From Micromonospora sp. MW-13 (GTDB taxonomy: Bacteria; Actinomycetota; Actinomycetes; Mycobacteriales; Micromonosporaceae), in NCBI RefSeq assembly GCF_003434305.1, contig NZ_QKKX01000016.1:1-64000 (forward strand): a stretch of DNA of 64,000 nucleotides, given 5' to 3'. The position numbers and the translations under genes were made by a program. How positions within the stretch are numbered: position 1 is the stretch's first letter; each line of letters begins with the position of its first letter. Below, piece by piece: positions 24,506 through 32,862 of this stretch. A model generated the notes under the pieces. It did not search any database. It was not told where the DNA came from and saw nothing but the letters and a program-made list of their open reading frames with translations.

Positions 24506-25633
24506 TCAGCCGTCGGCGGCGCCGACCTCCCAGCTCGGCACCGGGGCGGTCGCCACGCTGCTCGGGCCCGCGTACTCCATCAGGACCAGGGCGATGTCGT
24601 CGTCGAGCCGGCCGTGCACCCACTCGACCAGTGCGGTCTCCAGCGAGGCCAGGCCGTCGCCGACCGTGCCGTGGCCGAGCAGCCGCCAGGCCCGGTCGGC
24701 GGTCGGGAAGAACTCGCCGTCCCGGCGGGCCTCGCCGAGACCGTCGGTGAACAGCAGCAGGCGGTCGCCCGGCTCCAGGCGCTCGACCCGGGGGCGGACG
24801 ACCGGCATGAAGCCCAGCGGCGGGGCGGGGGCCGGCGGTTCGAGGGGGATCACCGCGCCCCGGCGCAGCAGCAACGGTGCCGGGTGGCCGCAGTTGACGA
24901 TGGTGAGCGTCCCGCCCCGCTCCTCGACCAGCGCGGCGGTGACGAAGTCCTCGTCGCCGACGTTGCGGGCCACCGCCCGGTCCAGGTCGGTCACCACGGC
25001 CCGCAGGTCGGCCCGCTCGTACGCCACGTGCCGGTACGAGCCGAGCACGATGCTGGCCAACCGGACGGCGTCCAGCCCCTTGCCCCGGACGTCACCGATG
25101 ATCATGCGGACGCCGTACGGGGTGTCGATCGCCTCGTACAGGTCGCCGCCGATCTCGGCGGTCGCCGTGGAGGAGATGTAGCGCCCGGCCACCGCCAGGG
25201 TGCCCACCTGCGGGCCGAGTGGACGCAGCACCGCCTGCTGGGCCACCGCCGCCAGTTTGGACAGCTCGGCGATCTGCTCGGCCTGCCGCTCCCGGACGGC
25301 TGCCACCGCCCCTGCGATTGTGGTGGCCAGCGCGATGCCGGCCACGTTGACCGCGGTCACCAGCGACGTCGTCGGCTCCATCAGGGCGAAGGTGGACCCG
25401 ATCGCGGTGGCGGCGGCGCCCACCCCGAGCACCACCCGCCAGGAGGCGAACACGGCGGCGAGGAAGGGCGCGGCGACCATCAGGGCGACGTAGTGGGCCG
25501 GGCGCCCGTCCGCCAGCTCCACCCCGGAGATGATCGCGAGCAGGGCAAGGGCCGCGCCGAGGCCGGCGCGGGATCCGGGGCTCAGCGGGCCGCGGCCCGA
25601 CTGGAAGGCATGCGTGCGTACGAGGGACAGCAT
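24506..25633 (-). CDS. membrane-anchored PP2C-type (SpoIIE/RsbU) serine phosphatase
   Basis: The 375-residue protein has about four N-terminal transmembrane helices (residues 25-125). A SpoIIE-type PP2C domain occupies about 150-360, with [45 protein letters not shown] and [17 protein letters not shown] blocks and the metal-binding Asp residues in place. Such phosphatases act on anti-sigma-factor antagonists or other phosphoserine proteins. No anti-sigma partner is adjacent. ATG 25633 begins at [10 protein letters not shown]; the open frame extends further without a better signal. Confidence 0.88.
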   Translation of the reverse strand: MLSLVRTHAFQSGRGPLSPGSRAGLGAALALLAIISGVELADGRPAHYVALMVAAPFLAAVFASWRVVLGVGAAATAIGSTFALMEPTTSLVTAVNVAGIALATTIAGAVAAVRERQAEQIAELSKLAAVAQQAVLRPLGPQVGTLAVAGRYISSTATAEIGGDLYEAIDTPYGVRMIIGDVRGKGLDAVRLASIVLGSYRHVAYERADLRAVVTDLDRAVARNVGDEDFVTAALVEERGGTLTIVNCGHPAPLLLRRGAVIPLEPPAPAPPLGFMPVVRPRVERLEPGDRLLLFTDGLGEARRDGEFFPTADRAWRLLGHGTVGDGLASLETALVEWVHGRLDDDIALVLMEYAGPSSVATAPVPSWEVGAADG

Positions 25634-25754
25634 GCCTGATCGACGTGGACCGGTGAATGAACCTGGCCCGTCGTCCGAGGATGTTCTGGCCGGCCGGTCC
25701 GTGGCGCCGGACCGACGGGTAACGGCCGCCTCGCCCACCGCCGGGGCCGTCGCG

Positions 25755-26408
25755 TCAGCCCAGGACCTCGTACTTCACCGTGAGCGCGCCGACGTCGACG
25801 GAGGCGATGGTGGCGAACGCGGCCCGGGACAGGTCGATGCAGCGGCCCGCGATGAACGGGCCACGGTCGTTGATCCGCACGGTGACCGACTTGCCGTTCG
25901 CCGGATTGGTCACCCGGACCCTGGTGTCGAACGGCAGGGTCTTGTGCGCGGCGGTCAGCGCCTCGGGATCGAAGGTCTCCCCGTTGGCCGTGAGCTGGCC
26001 TTCGTCGTAGAAGGACGCGCCACAGGAGCCGCTGTCGACGACGGTGCTGGTCGGGGCGGGCTTCTTCGTCGTGGCGGCCGGCTTCGGCGCGGCGGTGCGG
26101 GCCTTGCTCCGCGACGCGGCCTGGCTCCGGGTCGCCTTCGGGCTGGCGGTGACCGTGGGCGAGGGGCTGGCGCTGGGCGACAGGCTCGCGCTCGGCGACG
26201 CCGACGGCGAGGCCGACACGGTGGGGATGTCGGCGAGGCTGCTCGCCGGGGCGTCGACGAGGGCCGGCGTGGAGTCCGCCGGCTCACCGGAGGCGAGTTG
26301 GACGGCGCCGACGGTCCCACCGACGGCGAGCGCGACGCCGACGGCCGCGGTGGCCGCGATGCCGGCCGGCGTGGAGAACATGCGGGTACGGGAGTGCCTA
26401 CCAGCCAC
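25755..26408 (-). CDS. RlpA-like double-psi beta-barrel protein
   Basis: The 217-residue protein has an N-terminal signal or anchor helix (about residues 15-39) and a Ser/Ala/Pro/Lys-rich linker of repeated SPSAS units (about 60-120). The C-terminal RlpA-like double-psi beta-barrel (about 125-217) contains [43 protein letters not shown] and [10 protein letters not shown]. RlpA proteins are septal lytic transglycosylases or peptidoglycan binders; the DRGPF catalytic-region motif is present. The GTG start follows AAAGGACGG. The upstream leader is AT-richer but shows no c-di-AMP riboswitch. Confidence 0.88.
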   Translation of the reverse strand: MAGRHSRTRMFSTPAGIAATAAVGVALAVGGTVGAVQLASGEPADSTPALVDAPASSLADIPTVSASPSASPSASLSPSASPSPTVTASPKATRSQAASRSKARTAAPKPAATTKKPAPTSTVVDSGSCGASFYDEGQLTANGETFDPEALTAAHKTLPFDTRVRVTNPANGKSVTVRINDRGPFIAGRCIDLSRAAFATIASVDVGALTVKYEVLG

Positions 26409-26617
26409 CGGCCCGTCCTTTCGTCGTCGCTGAACAAACCGGCCCGGACCGTAGCGAGAGAAGCACTTCCGAAGTCAACGTGATCATGGTGCTATGTTGG
26501 CATTTGCTCGCATACGTGTAGCCGATCATCCGAGGCGAGGTGGCCCGCTCGGCCCCGCCGCGACCCGCCCCACGACCGGTCCCCGGCGGGTCGCCGGGAT
26601 GCCGCAGGATGGTCGGC

Positions 26618-27166
26618 ATGCCCGCTGAGCTGAGCGAACGTCTCGTCGAGCTGTTCCGGTGGATCGATCCCGGTCCGGAGAGCAGCCACCTGGTCAGCGA
26701 CGTCTCCGGCTGGTGGCGGGACCCGGCCGTGCTGGCGGAGCTGGGGCCGGCCCTGGTCGCGCCGTTCCGGGCCGCCCGGCCGACCGTGGTGCTCGCCCCG
26801 GCCGTCACCGGTCTGCTGCTCGGCCCGCTCGCCGCCACCGCGCTCGGGGTGGGCTTCGTGCCGGCGCACAAGGCGACCGACGGGCGACTGCCCGCCGGGG
26901 CGACCACCTGGGCACACAGCCCGCCGGACTTCCGGGGCCGCCGGGTCGAGCTGGGCGTCCGGGACCGGCACCTGGGCCCCGGGGACCGGGTGCTGGTGGT
27001 CGACGACTGGGTGGCCACCGGCGCCCAGCTCCACGCCCTGTACGCGATCTGCGCGACCCGGGGAGCCGAGGTCCTCGGCACGTCCGCCGTGGTCGTCGAC
27101 TGCCCGCCCGTCCTCGCCGCCGAGCTGCGGGTACGCGGCCTGCTCGACGCCGCCAAGCTGGGCTGA
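26618..27166 (+). CDS. phosphoribosyltransferase family protein
   Basis: The 182-residue protein carries the type I PRTase signature VLVVDDWVATGAQLHALYAI (about residues 125-144), in which the two adjacent Asp and the ATGAQ loop bind PRPP. The upstream PTVVLAPAVTGLLLGPLAATALG segment matches the first beta-alpha unit. ATG 26618 is favoured by AGGATGG eight bases upstream; ATG 26609 is an alternative. The base substrate cannot be told from sequence. The damaged gene that follows begins only six bases after this stop. Confidence 0.85.
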   Translation: MPAELSERLVELFRWIDPGPESSHLVSDVSGWWRDPAVLAELGPALVAPFRAARPTVVLAPAVTGLLLGPLAATALGVGFVPAHKATDGRLPAGATTWAHSPPDFRGRRVELGVRDRHLGPGDRVLVVDDWVATGAQLHALYAICATRGAEVLGTSAVVVDCPPVLAAELRVRGLLDAAKLG

Positions 27167-27171
27167 GCGGC

Positions 27172-27627
27172 GACTGTTGACCTGTACCGGGCTGGGAGGC
27201 CTCGCTCGCGGCGCTGCGCCCCGCGCGGACCCCGGCCGAGGCCGAGCGAGCGCTCGCCGAACTGGTACGCCGGGCCTGCCTGGACTACCTCCGGTACGGG
27301 CACGCGGAGCCCGTCATGCTGGTGCACGCGGTGACCGCGCCGACGGCGGTGCTGCGTACCCTGCCGGCGCTGGACGCCGGGCTCTGGACGCCGAGTCTCG
27401 CCGCGGCCTGGTCCGCGACGGCGGCGGTGACCGCCGGGTACGCCTCCACGGCCGGCGTGGTGCCCCCGGCCGTGGCCCCCGCCACCCCGGCGGAGGTCTT
27501 CGCCCGGGCGGCCCGGCACGGCGACGAGCACGTGGTGAAACTCGCCGACGCGGTGCTCGACGCGCACGCGGCGACCGGCGACGAACGGGTGCTGACCTCG
27601 GCCGGGTACGCCGGGCAACTCCTCTGA
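27172..27627 (+). pseudogene. conserved hypothetical gene with damaged 5' end
   Basis: The only usable start in the main frame is ATG 27316, giving 103 residues (MLVHAVTAPTAVLRTLPALD ... SAGYAGQLL). However, coding-like sequence of the same frame extends upstream to about 27190 (WEASLAALRPARTPAEAERA, then LAELVRRACLDYLRYGHAEP) without any ATG, GTG or TTG before a TGA at 27175-27177. A one-base insertion near 27193 would join it to VDLYRA in the adjacent frame and make one continuous protein. I therefore read it as frameshifted or start-less. If the frame is intact in the organism, translation from 27316 is the fallback. The family is not recognised; it follows the PRTase gene closely. Confidence 0.55.
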
Positions 27628-27680
27628 CCGCCGAGGTCCGACGGCGGCGGAACCGGGCGGCGGCGGGCGGCGGGCCTGCG

Positions 27681-27686
27681 TATCCT
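27681..27686 (+). promoter_or_regulatory. putative leaderless -10 element (TATCCT)
   Basis: TATCCT lies seven bases before ATG 27694 and no Shine-Dalgarno sequence is placed well. Confidence 0.5.
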
Positions 27687-27693
27687 CGGCAGG

Positions 27694-28107
27694 ATGTGGC
27701 CTCGCATCGGTGGACTGCGCTCCCTCGCCCTCGGCACTCCCGGCGAGCTGCGGGCGCGACTCAACGCCCTGGTGCTCCCCGGGGTCAAGACGGCGACCGC
27801 CGGCCTGACCGACGAGTACGCCGAGGAGGGCGAGGAGCTGGAGCGGGCCGGCGAACGGCTGGCTCTCGTGGACGACCACGACGCGCTGGTCGGGGTCGTC
27901 GAGGTGACCGGCGTCGAGGTGGTTCGCTTCGCCGACGTCTCCTGGGACTTCGCCCGCTCGGAGGGCGAGGGCGACCGGTCCGTCGAGGAGTGGCGGGCCG
28001 GACATGCCGCCTACTGGGCCCGGGTCGGCACCCCCGTCACCGACGACACCCAGGTCGTCTGCATCCGGTTCCGGCTCGTCTCGACCGAGGGCGGCACCGC
28101 CACCTGA
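27694..28107 (+). CDS. ASCH domain protein
   Basis: A 137-residue protein with the ASCH fold pattern. GTPGELRARLNALVLPGVKTATAGL gives the basic KTATAGL loop near residue 35. LALVDDHDALVGVVEVTGVEVVRFADVSWDFARSEGEG and VVCIRFRLV supply the barrel strands. ASCH proteins are PUA-like and act on RNA or modified nucleosides; some cleave N4-acetylcytidine nucleosides or degrade RNA. The ATG follows a TATCCT hexamer by seven bases, suggesting a leaderless transcript. No operon partner is evident. Confidence 0.87.
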   Translation: MWPRIGGLRSLALGTPGELRARLNALVLPGVKTATAGLTDEYAEEGEELERAGERLALVDDHDALVGVVEVTGVEVVRFADVSWDFARSEGEGDRSVEEWRAGHAAYWARVGTPVTDDTQVVCIRFRLVSTEGGTAT

Positions 28108-28210
28108 GGCACACGAAGGCCCCTGCTGACGCTCGGGAGGTCTCCTGCGCACCACCGCCGGAGCCGCACCGTCAGGGCGGCGCAGCGGCCAGGCGGGAGC
28201 GGTGGGGCGG

Positions 28211-29101
28211 TCAGGCGGGGGCGAGGCGGCGCAGCTCGGGCAGCAGGCGGGTGGCCGCGTCCGCCAGGACGGCCTCGTCGCCCACGTACCAGCTACTGGC
28301 CCTCGGCCAGTGCGTGACCACGTCGGTGAAGCCCAGGGCGGCGGCCCGCCCGACCTGCTGGGCGAGGAAGTCCGCGCTGCTCAGCGAGAAGACCGGGGCG
28401 GAGTCGAGGGAGAGGTAGCGGTCCAGGGTGGCCGGGTCGCGGCCGGCCTCGGCCAGCGTCCGGTCCATCCGGGCGGCGAGGTCGGCCACGGTCCCCCACC
28501 AGGCGTCCAGGTCGTCACCGCCCGCGCCGGTGGTCACCCAGCCCTCCCCGAACCGGGCCACCAGCCGCATCGAGCGGGGGCCGTTGGCGGCCATCACGAA
28601 CGGCACCCGGGGGCGCTGCACGCAGCCGGGGTTGTTCCGGGCGTCCACGGCGGCGAACCACTCGCCGCGCCACGTCGTCCCGTCCTCCCGCAGGATCAAA
28701 TCGAGCAGCTCGGCGAACTCGGCGAGCCGGTCGACGCGCTGGCGCGGCGGCAGCGTCTCGCCGCCCAGCACGGCCGAGTCGAATCCGATGCCGCCCACGC
28801 CGAGGCCGAGCAGGAACCGGCCGGCGGAGACGTCGTCGAGGGCGGTGATCTGCCGGGCGAACGCCGCCGGGTGCCGGAAGTTGGGCGAGGCGACCAGGGT
28901 GCCGAGCCGGATCCGGGAGGTCACGGTCGCGGCGGCGGTCAGCGTCGTCATCGAGTCGAACCACGGCCCGTCGACCAGGTCCCGCCAGCCCAGGTGGTCG
29001 TACGTCCAGGCGTGGTCGAAGCCCCACTCCTCCGCCTGCCGCCACCGGCGCTGCGAGTCCGACCAGCGCTGGTCGGGAAGAATCACGACGCCAATCCGCA
29101 T
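28211..29101 (-). CDS. LLM-class F420-dependent oxidoreductase
   Basis: The 296-residue luciferase-like monooxygenase-fold protein starts MRIGVVILPDQRW. It contains FDHAWTYDHLGWRD (about residues 28-41), TSRIRLGTLVASPNFRHPAAFARQI (about 61-85) and RFLLGLGVGGIGFD (about 95-108), the standard cofactor-binding blocks of actinobacterial F420-dependent LLM enzymes. The substrate is unknown. ATG 29101 follows TACGCT by seven bases, a leaderless geometry. It is monocistronic. Confidence 0.92.
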   Translation of the reverse strand: MRIGVVILPDQRWSDSQRRWRQAEEWGFDHAWTYDHLGWRDLVDGPWFDSMTTLTAAATVTSRIRLGTLVASPNFRHPAAFARQITALDDVSAGRFLLGLGVGGIGFDSAVLGGETLPPRQRVDRLAEFAELLDLILREDGTTWRGEWFAAVDARNNPGCVQRPRVPFVMAANGPRSMRLVARFGEGWVTTGAGGDDLDAWWGTVADLAARMDRTLAEAGRDPATLDRYLSLDSAPVFSLSSADFLAQQVGRAAALGFTDVVTHWPRASSWYVGDEAVLADAATRLLPELRRLAPA

Positions 29102-29108
29102 GATCGCC

Positions 29109-29114
29109 AGCGTA
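29109..29114 (-). promoter_or_regulatory. putative leaderless -10 element (TACGCT)
   Basis: TACGCT on the minus strand ends seven bases before ATG 29101 of the LLM oxidoreductase. Confidence 0.5.
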
Positions 29115-29336
29115 CGGGCTACCGGGCTCCGTCCGGCGTCTGGTCGCCAATCGCGGGACCGTCCCGTCGTCCAGGGTGTCCGGTTCGGTGACCGGCTGAC
29201 CCGCCCGCCCGGGCCTCGGTTCCTCCGCGTTGCGGGTGTGGCGGTACCTGTCGCCGGCGAACACCGGGACCAGCGACCGGCCGCGGACCGCGAGCCGGGC
29301 GACGGTTATCCGGTGGATCGGAAGCTCGCCGGCCCC

Positions 29337-29342
29337 TAGGTT
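29337..29342 (+). promoter_or_regulatory. putative leaderless -10 element (TAGGTT)
   Basis: TAGGTT ends six bases before GTG 29349 and no ribosome-binding site is visible. This decides the start of the acetyltransferase gene. Confidence 0.5.
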
Positions 29343-29348
29343 CACCGG

Positions 29349-29825
29349 GTGGGTGACGACACCAGGGCGGAGATCCGGCTCGCCGACGCGGCGGACGCGA
29401 CGGTGATCGCGCGTATCCATCTGGCCTCCCGGGCGGCGACCATGCCGTATCTCCCTCCGCAGAAACGCAGTCCCGCGCAGGTGACCCGTTGGGTCGAGGA
29501 TGTTCTGCTCAAGGAGTGCCGCATCTGGGTGGCGGTGCGCGACGCGGTGGTCCTCGGCTACGCCGCTCTCGGGGGCAACGTGCTCGAACACCTCTACCTG
29601 CGGCCGGACGCCCGCCGTCAGGGCGTCGGCACGCTACTGCTCGACGAAGTCAGACGGCACAGCCCCGACGAGGTGTTGCTGCACGTCTTCCAGCAGAACA
29701 CCGACGCCCGTGCCTTCTACGAGCGTCACGGCTTCACGGTCCTGGACACCAGCGACGGCAGCCAGAACATGGAGCACCTGCCCGACATGACCCTCCGCTG
29801 GGCTCCGAACGACGTAACGGGATGA
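29349..29825 (+). CDS. GNAT family N-acetyltransferase
   Basis: A 158-residue GNAT protein. The acetyl-CoA-binding motif is YLRPDARRQGVGTLLLDEVRR (about residues 82-102), preceded by the AVVLGYAALGG strand and followed by LHVFQQNTDARAFYERHGF, the usual beta5-alpha4 region. The acceptor substrate cannot be inferred. GTG 29349 sits six bases after TAGGTT, suggesting leaderless transcription. The stop overlaps the ATG of the methyltransferase gene (ATGA), so the two are translated together. Confidence 0.9.
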   Translation: MGDDTRAEIRLADAADATVIARIHLASRAATMPYLPPQKRSPAQVTRWVEDVLLKECRIWVAVRDAVVLGYAALGGNVLEHLYLRPDARRQGVGTLLLDEVRRHSPDEVLLHVFQQNTDARAFYERHGFTVLDTSDGSQNMEHLPDMTLRWAPNDVTG

Positions 29826-30460
29826 TGTCCCGGACCGACTGGCAGGCGTGGCATGAGCCCTATGCTGACGAAGGATCACCCCTGTCGCGCCGGTTGCGCC
29901 TCGTGCGACGGGAGATCGCCACGTGGCTGGACGAGCGCCCCGACGAGCGGCTGACGGTGGTCAGCGCCTGCGCGGGACAGGGGCACGACCTCGTCGGCGT
30001 GCTCGCCGGGCGGGCCGACGCGCACCGGGTCCGCGCGACGCTGCTGGAGTACGACGCGGGCAACGTGACCGCCGCCCGCGCCGCCGCCGCACAGGCTGGC
30101 CTCGCGAACATCCTGGTCGAGCGGGCGGACGCGGGGCGGCTCTCGTCGTACGCGGGGGCGGTGCCGGCCGACCTGGTACTGATGGCCGGCATTTTCGGCA
30201 ACGTCACCGAGGATGACGTACGCCGGACCGTGGCCACCCTGCCGCAGCTCTGCGCGACGGGTGCCACGGTCATCTGGACGCGCACCCGGAAATCCCCCGA
30301 CCTGACCCCGGCGCTACGCGGCTGGTTACGGGCCGCCGGCTTCGTGGAGCGGGCGTTCCACGCCCCGGACGGGGTGCTCTTCGCTGTCGGCGTGCACCGG
30401 TTCGCCGGCACGCCCCGCCCGCTCGACGCCTCCGGGGTGCTGTTCACGTTCGTCCGCTGA
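29822..30460 (+). CDS. class I SAM-dependent methyltransferase
   Basis: The 212-residue protein has a Rossmann-type SAM site. VVSACAGQGHDLVGVLAG (about residues 47-64) is motif I, ATLLEYDAGNVTAA (about 75-88) carries the acidic ribose-binding residue, and LVLMAGIFGNVTEDDV (about 124-139) is motif IV. The N-terminus WQAWHEPYADEGSPLSRRLR is typical of a family in which the methyl acceptor is unknown. ATG 29822 overlaps the acetyltransferase stop; ATG 29825 is possible. The pair acetyltransferase-methyltransferase may act on one substrate, but this is inference. Confidence 0.88.
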   Translation: MMSRTDWQAWHEPYADEGSPLSRRLRLVRREIATWLDERPDERLTVVSACAGQGHDLVGVLAGRADAHRVRATLLEYDAGNVTAARAAAAQAGLANILVERADAGRLSSYAGAVPADLVLMAGIFGNVTEDDVRRTVATLPQLCATGATVIWTRTRKSPDLTPALRGWLRAAGFVERAFHAPDGVLFAVGVHRFAGTPRPLDASGVLFTFVR

Positions 30461-30483
30461 CCGGGGTCCGCCAGCCAGCCTGG

Positions 30484-30553
30484 TCAACTCCAGGTCTGTG
30501 ACAAAGCGGTATACCTGCCACTCAACACCGCCATGTCACTGACATGGAGTTGA
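30484..30553. repeat. dispersed palindromic element, intergenic copy 1
   Basis: TCAACTCCAGGTCTGTGAC (30484-30502) is the inverse complement of GTCACTGACATGGAGTTGA (30535-30553) with two mismatches in 19. The same ends recur at 50973-51044 and, more loosely, inside the E2 gene. It fills the gap after the methyltransferase gene and could act as a terminator or be a MITE-like element. Confidence 0.8.
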
Positions 30554-30592
30554 CGTCCACCCACACTTCCCAACCGCACGACGGGGGCGGTA

Positions 30593-31459
30593 TCAACGGA
30601 AGTCCGCCGCGTGTTCGCGTGCCCACTGGTCGAACGTCCGCGCCGGGCGGCCGGTGACCGCCTCCGAGGTGGGCAGCGGTCCCAACGCGCCGAGGTCCAG
30701 CCTCTTGAGTAGCTCCGGGTCCGATTCGTTGCCCGAGTAGTCCTCGAAGCCGAGCAGGAAGTCGGCATTGTCGGCGGCGAAGCCGCCCTGCTCCCGGTAG
30801 GCCACCCGCGCCTGCTCGGGGGTCACCACATCCATCCGGATGTCACGACCGATCGCGGAGGCGATGGCCCGCACCTGGTTTCGCCGGGTGATCGGCTCCG
30901 GCCCGTTCAGGTCGTACGCCCGGCCCTGGTGCCCGTCCCTGACCAGCGCCTCGGCCGCGACCTCGGCGATGTCGCGCTCGTGCACCGGGCACCACACCGC
31001 GTCGGGAAAGGGTTCCCGGACCACGCTCTCGGCACGGATGGACGGCCCCCACAGCCAGACCTTGTTCAGCATGAACTCGCCCGGGCGCACGTGCGTCCAT
31101 TCCAGGCCCGACTCCTCGACCGCCCGTTCCACGGGGAGATGGAAGTCGGTGTCGGCACCGCTGGTGACCGCACCGGCGGAGAGCACCACGATGCGCCGCA
31201 CCCCCGCTCGGGCCGCGCGAGCGACCACCTCGCGCGCGGTTCGGGCGACCGGGAAGAGGTACGTGCGGTCGACGCCCCTGAAGGCGGCGTCCAAGGTCGA
31301 CGGATCGTGGAGGTCGCCGGCCAGCACCTCCACACCGGCGGGAAAGCTGGCCGACTGCGGGGCACGGGTCAGTGCCCGCACCCGCTCTCCCGCCTCGACC
31401 AGTCGCTCCACCACGAGCCGCCCCACGTTCCCGGTTGCACCGGTCACCAAGATCGTCAC
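30593..31459 (-). CDS. NmrA-like atypical short-chain dehydrogenase / NAD(P)-binding protein
   Basis: The 288-residue Rossmann protein begins MTILVTGATGNVGRLVVERL, an intact GATGNVG dinucleotide loop (residues 7-13), and continues with LAGDLHDPSTLDAAFRGVDRTYLF and RRIVVLSAG. The classic YxxxK catalytic pair is not visible, which points to the NmrA-like atypical SDR group. Members act as redox sensors or quinone/NADPH reductases. The GTG start follows GAGGAGAGG. An operator-like GAACA-CAT-TGTTC sequence lies about 130 bp upstream. Confidence 0.88.
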   Translation of the reverse strand: MTILVTGATGNVGRLVVERLVEAGERVRALTRAPQSASFPAGVEVLAGDLHDPSTLDAAFRGVDRTYLFPVARTAREVVARAARAGVRRIVVLSAGAVTSGADTDFHLPVERAVEESGLEWTHVRPGEFMLNKVWLWGPSIRAESVVREPFPDAVWCPVHERDIAEVAAEALVRDGHQGRAYDLNGPEPITRRNQVRAIASAIGRDIRMDVVTPEQARVAYREQGGFAADNADFLLGFEDYSGNESDPELLKRLDLGALGPLPTSEAVTGRPARTFDQWAREHAADFR

Positions 31460-31584
31460 GGAATTCCCCTCTCCTCGATGCCGAAACCATCAGCGTGCGT
31501 CGAACGGCCGCCGCGCGCCGGCCGGTACGGGGGGCGCCTGAGGTCCACTCATCTTTATCCAGGAAGTGGCGATCAGGCAAACGC

Positions 31585-31603
31585 GAACACATTGTTCATG
31601 TTC
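31585..31603. promoter_or_regulatory. operator-like inverted repeats in an AT-rich promoter region
   Basis: GAACA-CAT-TGTTC (31585-31597) is a perfect 5-3-5 inverted repeat and a second TGTTC follows at 31599-31603. It lies in the most AT-rich stretch of this region (about 31560-31665), between the divergent NmrA-like and IMPase-like genes. Confidence 0.4.
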
Positions 31604-31732
31604 ACTCTCAGATCTGCACGTACGAATGCGGAAGAATTGTTTCGGCATTGATTTCCGCTCTGCGTGACGCAGTTGGCAGCGGGAGTCCCCGCCCCCATCT
31701 GGTCGGGCGGGACTCGACCCGTCGCGGGCCGG

Positions 31733-31738
31733 TACCCT
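31733..31738 (+). promoter_or_regulatory. putative leaderless -10 element (TACCCT)
   Basis: TACCCT ends six bases before ATG 31745, without a Shine-Dalgarno sequence. Confidence 0.5.
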
Positions 31739-31744
31739 GCGCTA

Positions 31745-32656
31745 ATGCCGGGCAGAGACGAGGACGTGGCGATCGCGGCCACGCAAGCGGGAGCCGTTGT
31801 CGTCCGGGCCAGGTACGGAGCCGCCCTGACCCGCCTGGAGAAGTCCGGGGGTGACTTCGCCACCTCGGCCGACATCGAGGCGGAGAACGCGATCCTCGAT
31901 GTCCTCCGCTCCGCGCGGCCGGGGGATGCCGTGACGGGTGAGGAGAGTGGACGCACAGGTGCCGACAGCGCCGCGCGCGAGTGGCTGGTCGACCCCCTGT
32001 GCGGCACGCTCAACTACGCCGTACGCAACATGCTGGTCGCGGTGAACGTCGCGCTGCGGGCCGATGCGAAGATCACCGTGGCGGCCTCGGCCGACCCGTT
32101 CACGGACGAGGTGTTCTGGACCGACGGCACTCACGCCTACGTACGCCGCGACGGTGTGGACGAGCCGCTCAAGCCCTCCGCCGAGTCACGGTTGGTGGAT
32201 GTCAACCTCGATCCGCCGTTTCCGAACGCTCCCCGGTTCCAGGCGGCGCGGCTGCTCGCCGACCCCGGGTTCGTCGAGCGCTTCCGTCCGCGCGTGGTCT
32301 CCACCACCCTGGCGGTCGCCTGGGTCGCCGCCGGCCGGCGGGCCGCCTATGTCACCGACGGTGACCTGCGGGACAGCGTGCACTTCGCCAGCGGGATCGC
32401 CCTGTGCCAGGCCGCAGGATGTGTGGTGACCGGCATCGAGGGGCAACCGTTGCACACCGGCGTCGGCGGGCTCGTCGTGGCGGCGGATCGTCAGACCCAC
32501 GCGGCCCTGCTGACGCTGGTCGACAACCAGTTCCCGCCGGAAGCAGGAGCCACCCAGGTTCGGCTGGCTCTCGACGGAACTACCGGCTCAGCTGGCGGCG
32601 ACGTCACCTACGACAGCTCCGTCCACGGCCCGGACCTCATCTCGATCGGCTCGTAG
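31745..32656 (+). CDS. inositol monophosphatase family protein
   Basis: The 303-residue protein follows the IMPase/FBPase fold. DFATSADIEAENAILDVLR (about residues 36-54) gives the first metal-site Asp. AVTGEESGR (about 64-72) supplies the Glu pair, and WLVDPLCGTLNYAVRN (about 81-96) is the second motif with Cys where IMPases have Asp/Gly (normally DPIDGTxN). That change at a metal ligand makes activity uncertain. ATG 31745 is favoured by a TACCCT hexamer six bases before it; the open frame extends upstream to 31664. Its 3' end overlaps by 49 bp the convergent immunity-like gene. Confidence 0.82.
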   Translation: MPGRDEDVAIAATQAGAVVVRARYGAALTRLEKSGGDFATSADIEAENAILDVLRSARPGDAVTGEESGRTGADSAAREWLVDPLCGTLNYAVRNMLVAVNVALRADAKITVAASADPFTDEVFWTDGTHAYVRRDGVDEPLKPSAESRLVDVNLDPPFPNAPRFQAARLLADPGFVERFRPRVVSTTLAVAWVAAGRRAAYVTDGDLRDSVHFASGIALCQAAGCVVTGIEGQPLHTGVGGLVVAADRQTHAALLTLVDNQFPPEAGATQVRLALDGTTGSAGGDVTYDSSVHGPDLISIGS

Positions 32657-32862
32657 GCGATGGCCCGGTCAACGACCTCAGCAGCCGTCAGTTCGGGGAC
32701 CGAGAAGATCATTTCAGCGACGTCCGGGCAGACGAGGTCACGTTCGAGCTGATCCAGTAGGCCGTTGAGCTCGTCGTCGTCCGCGTAGCCGAGACTCATG
32801 ATCCGCTCAACGAGGACGATGGCCTCATCCCGGGTGAGCTTCGGCGGCAGGCTCTGATCCAT
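32608..32862 (-). CDS. bacteriocin (colicin E-type) immunity-like protein
   Basis: The 84-residue acidic protein starts MDQSLPPKLTRDEAIVLVER. LTRDEAIVLVERIMSLGYADDDELNGLLDQLERDLVCPDVAEMIF closely follows the helical pattern of Im7/Im9-type immunity proteins and their e-immunity relatives, in which the last conserved turn (CPxxS/A..IF) faces the toxin. It is an orphan: no nuclease toxin gene is adjacent, and the upstream sequence is non-coding or degenerate. It may protect against toxins of relatives. Its end overlaps the convergent IMPase-like gene by 49 bp. ATG 32862 was chosen from the family start; the longer frame begins at 32913. Confidence 0.65.
   Translation of the reverse strand: MDQSLPPKLTRDEAIVLVERIMSLGYADDDELNGLLDQLERDLVCPDVAEMIFSVPELTAAEVVDRAIAYEPIEMRSGPWTELS

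Noticed and set aside
26409..26600. c-di-AMP riboswitch before the RlpA-like gene
   Set aside because: Such riboswitches often precede rlpA-like genes in actinobacteria, but none of the conserved segments could be found in this leader.
27177..28418. A 413-codon plus-strand frame starting with TTG
   Set aside because: It overlaps the ASCH gene in another frame, has Arg/Gly-rich composition and no ribosome-binding site; only its first codons may matter as the displaced start of the damaged gene.
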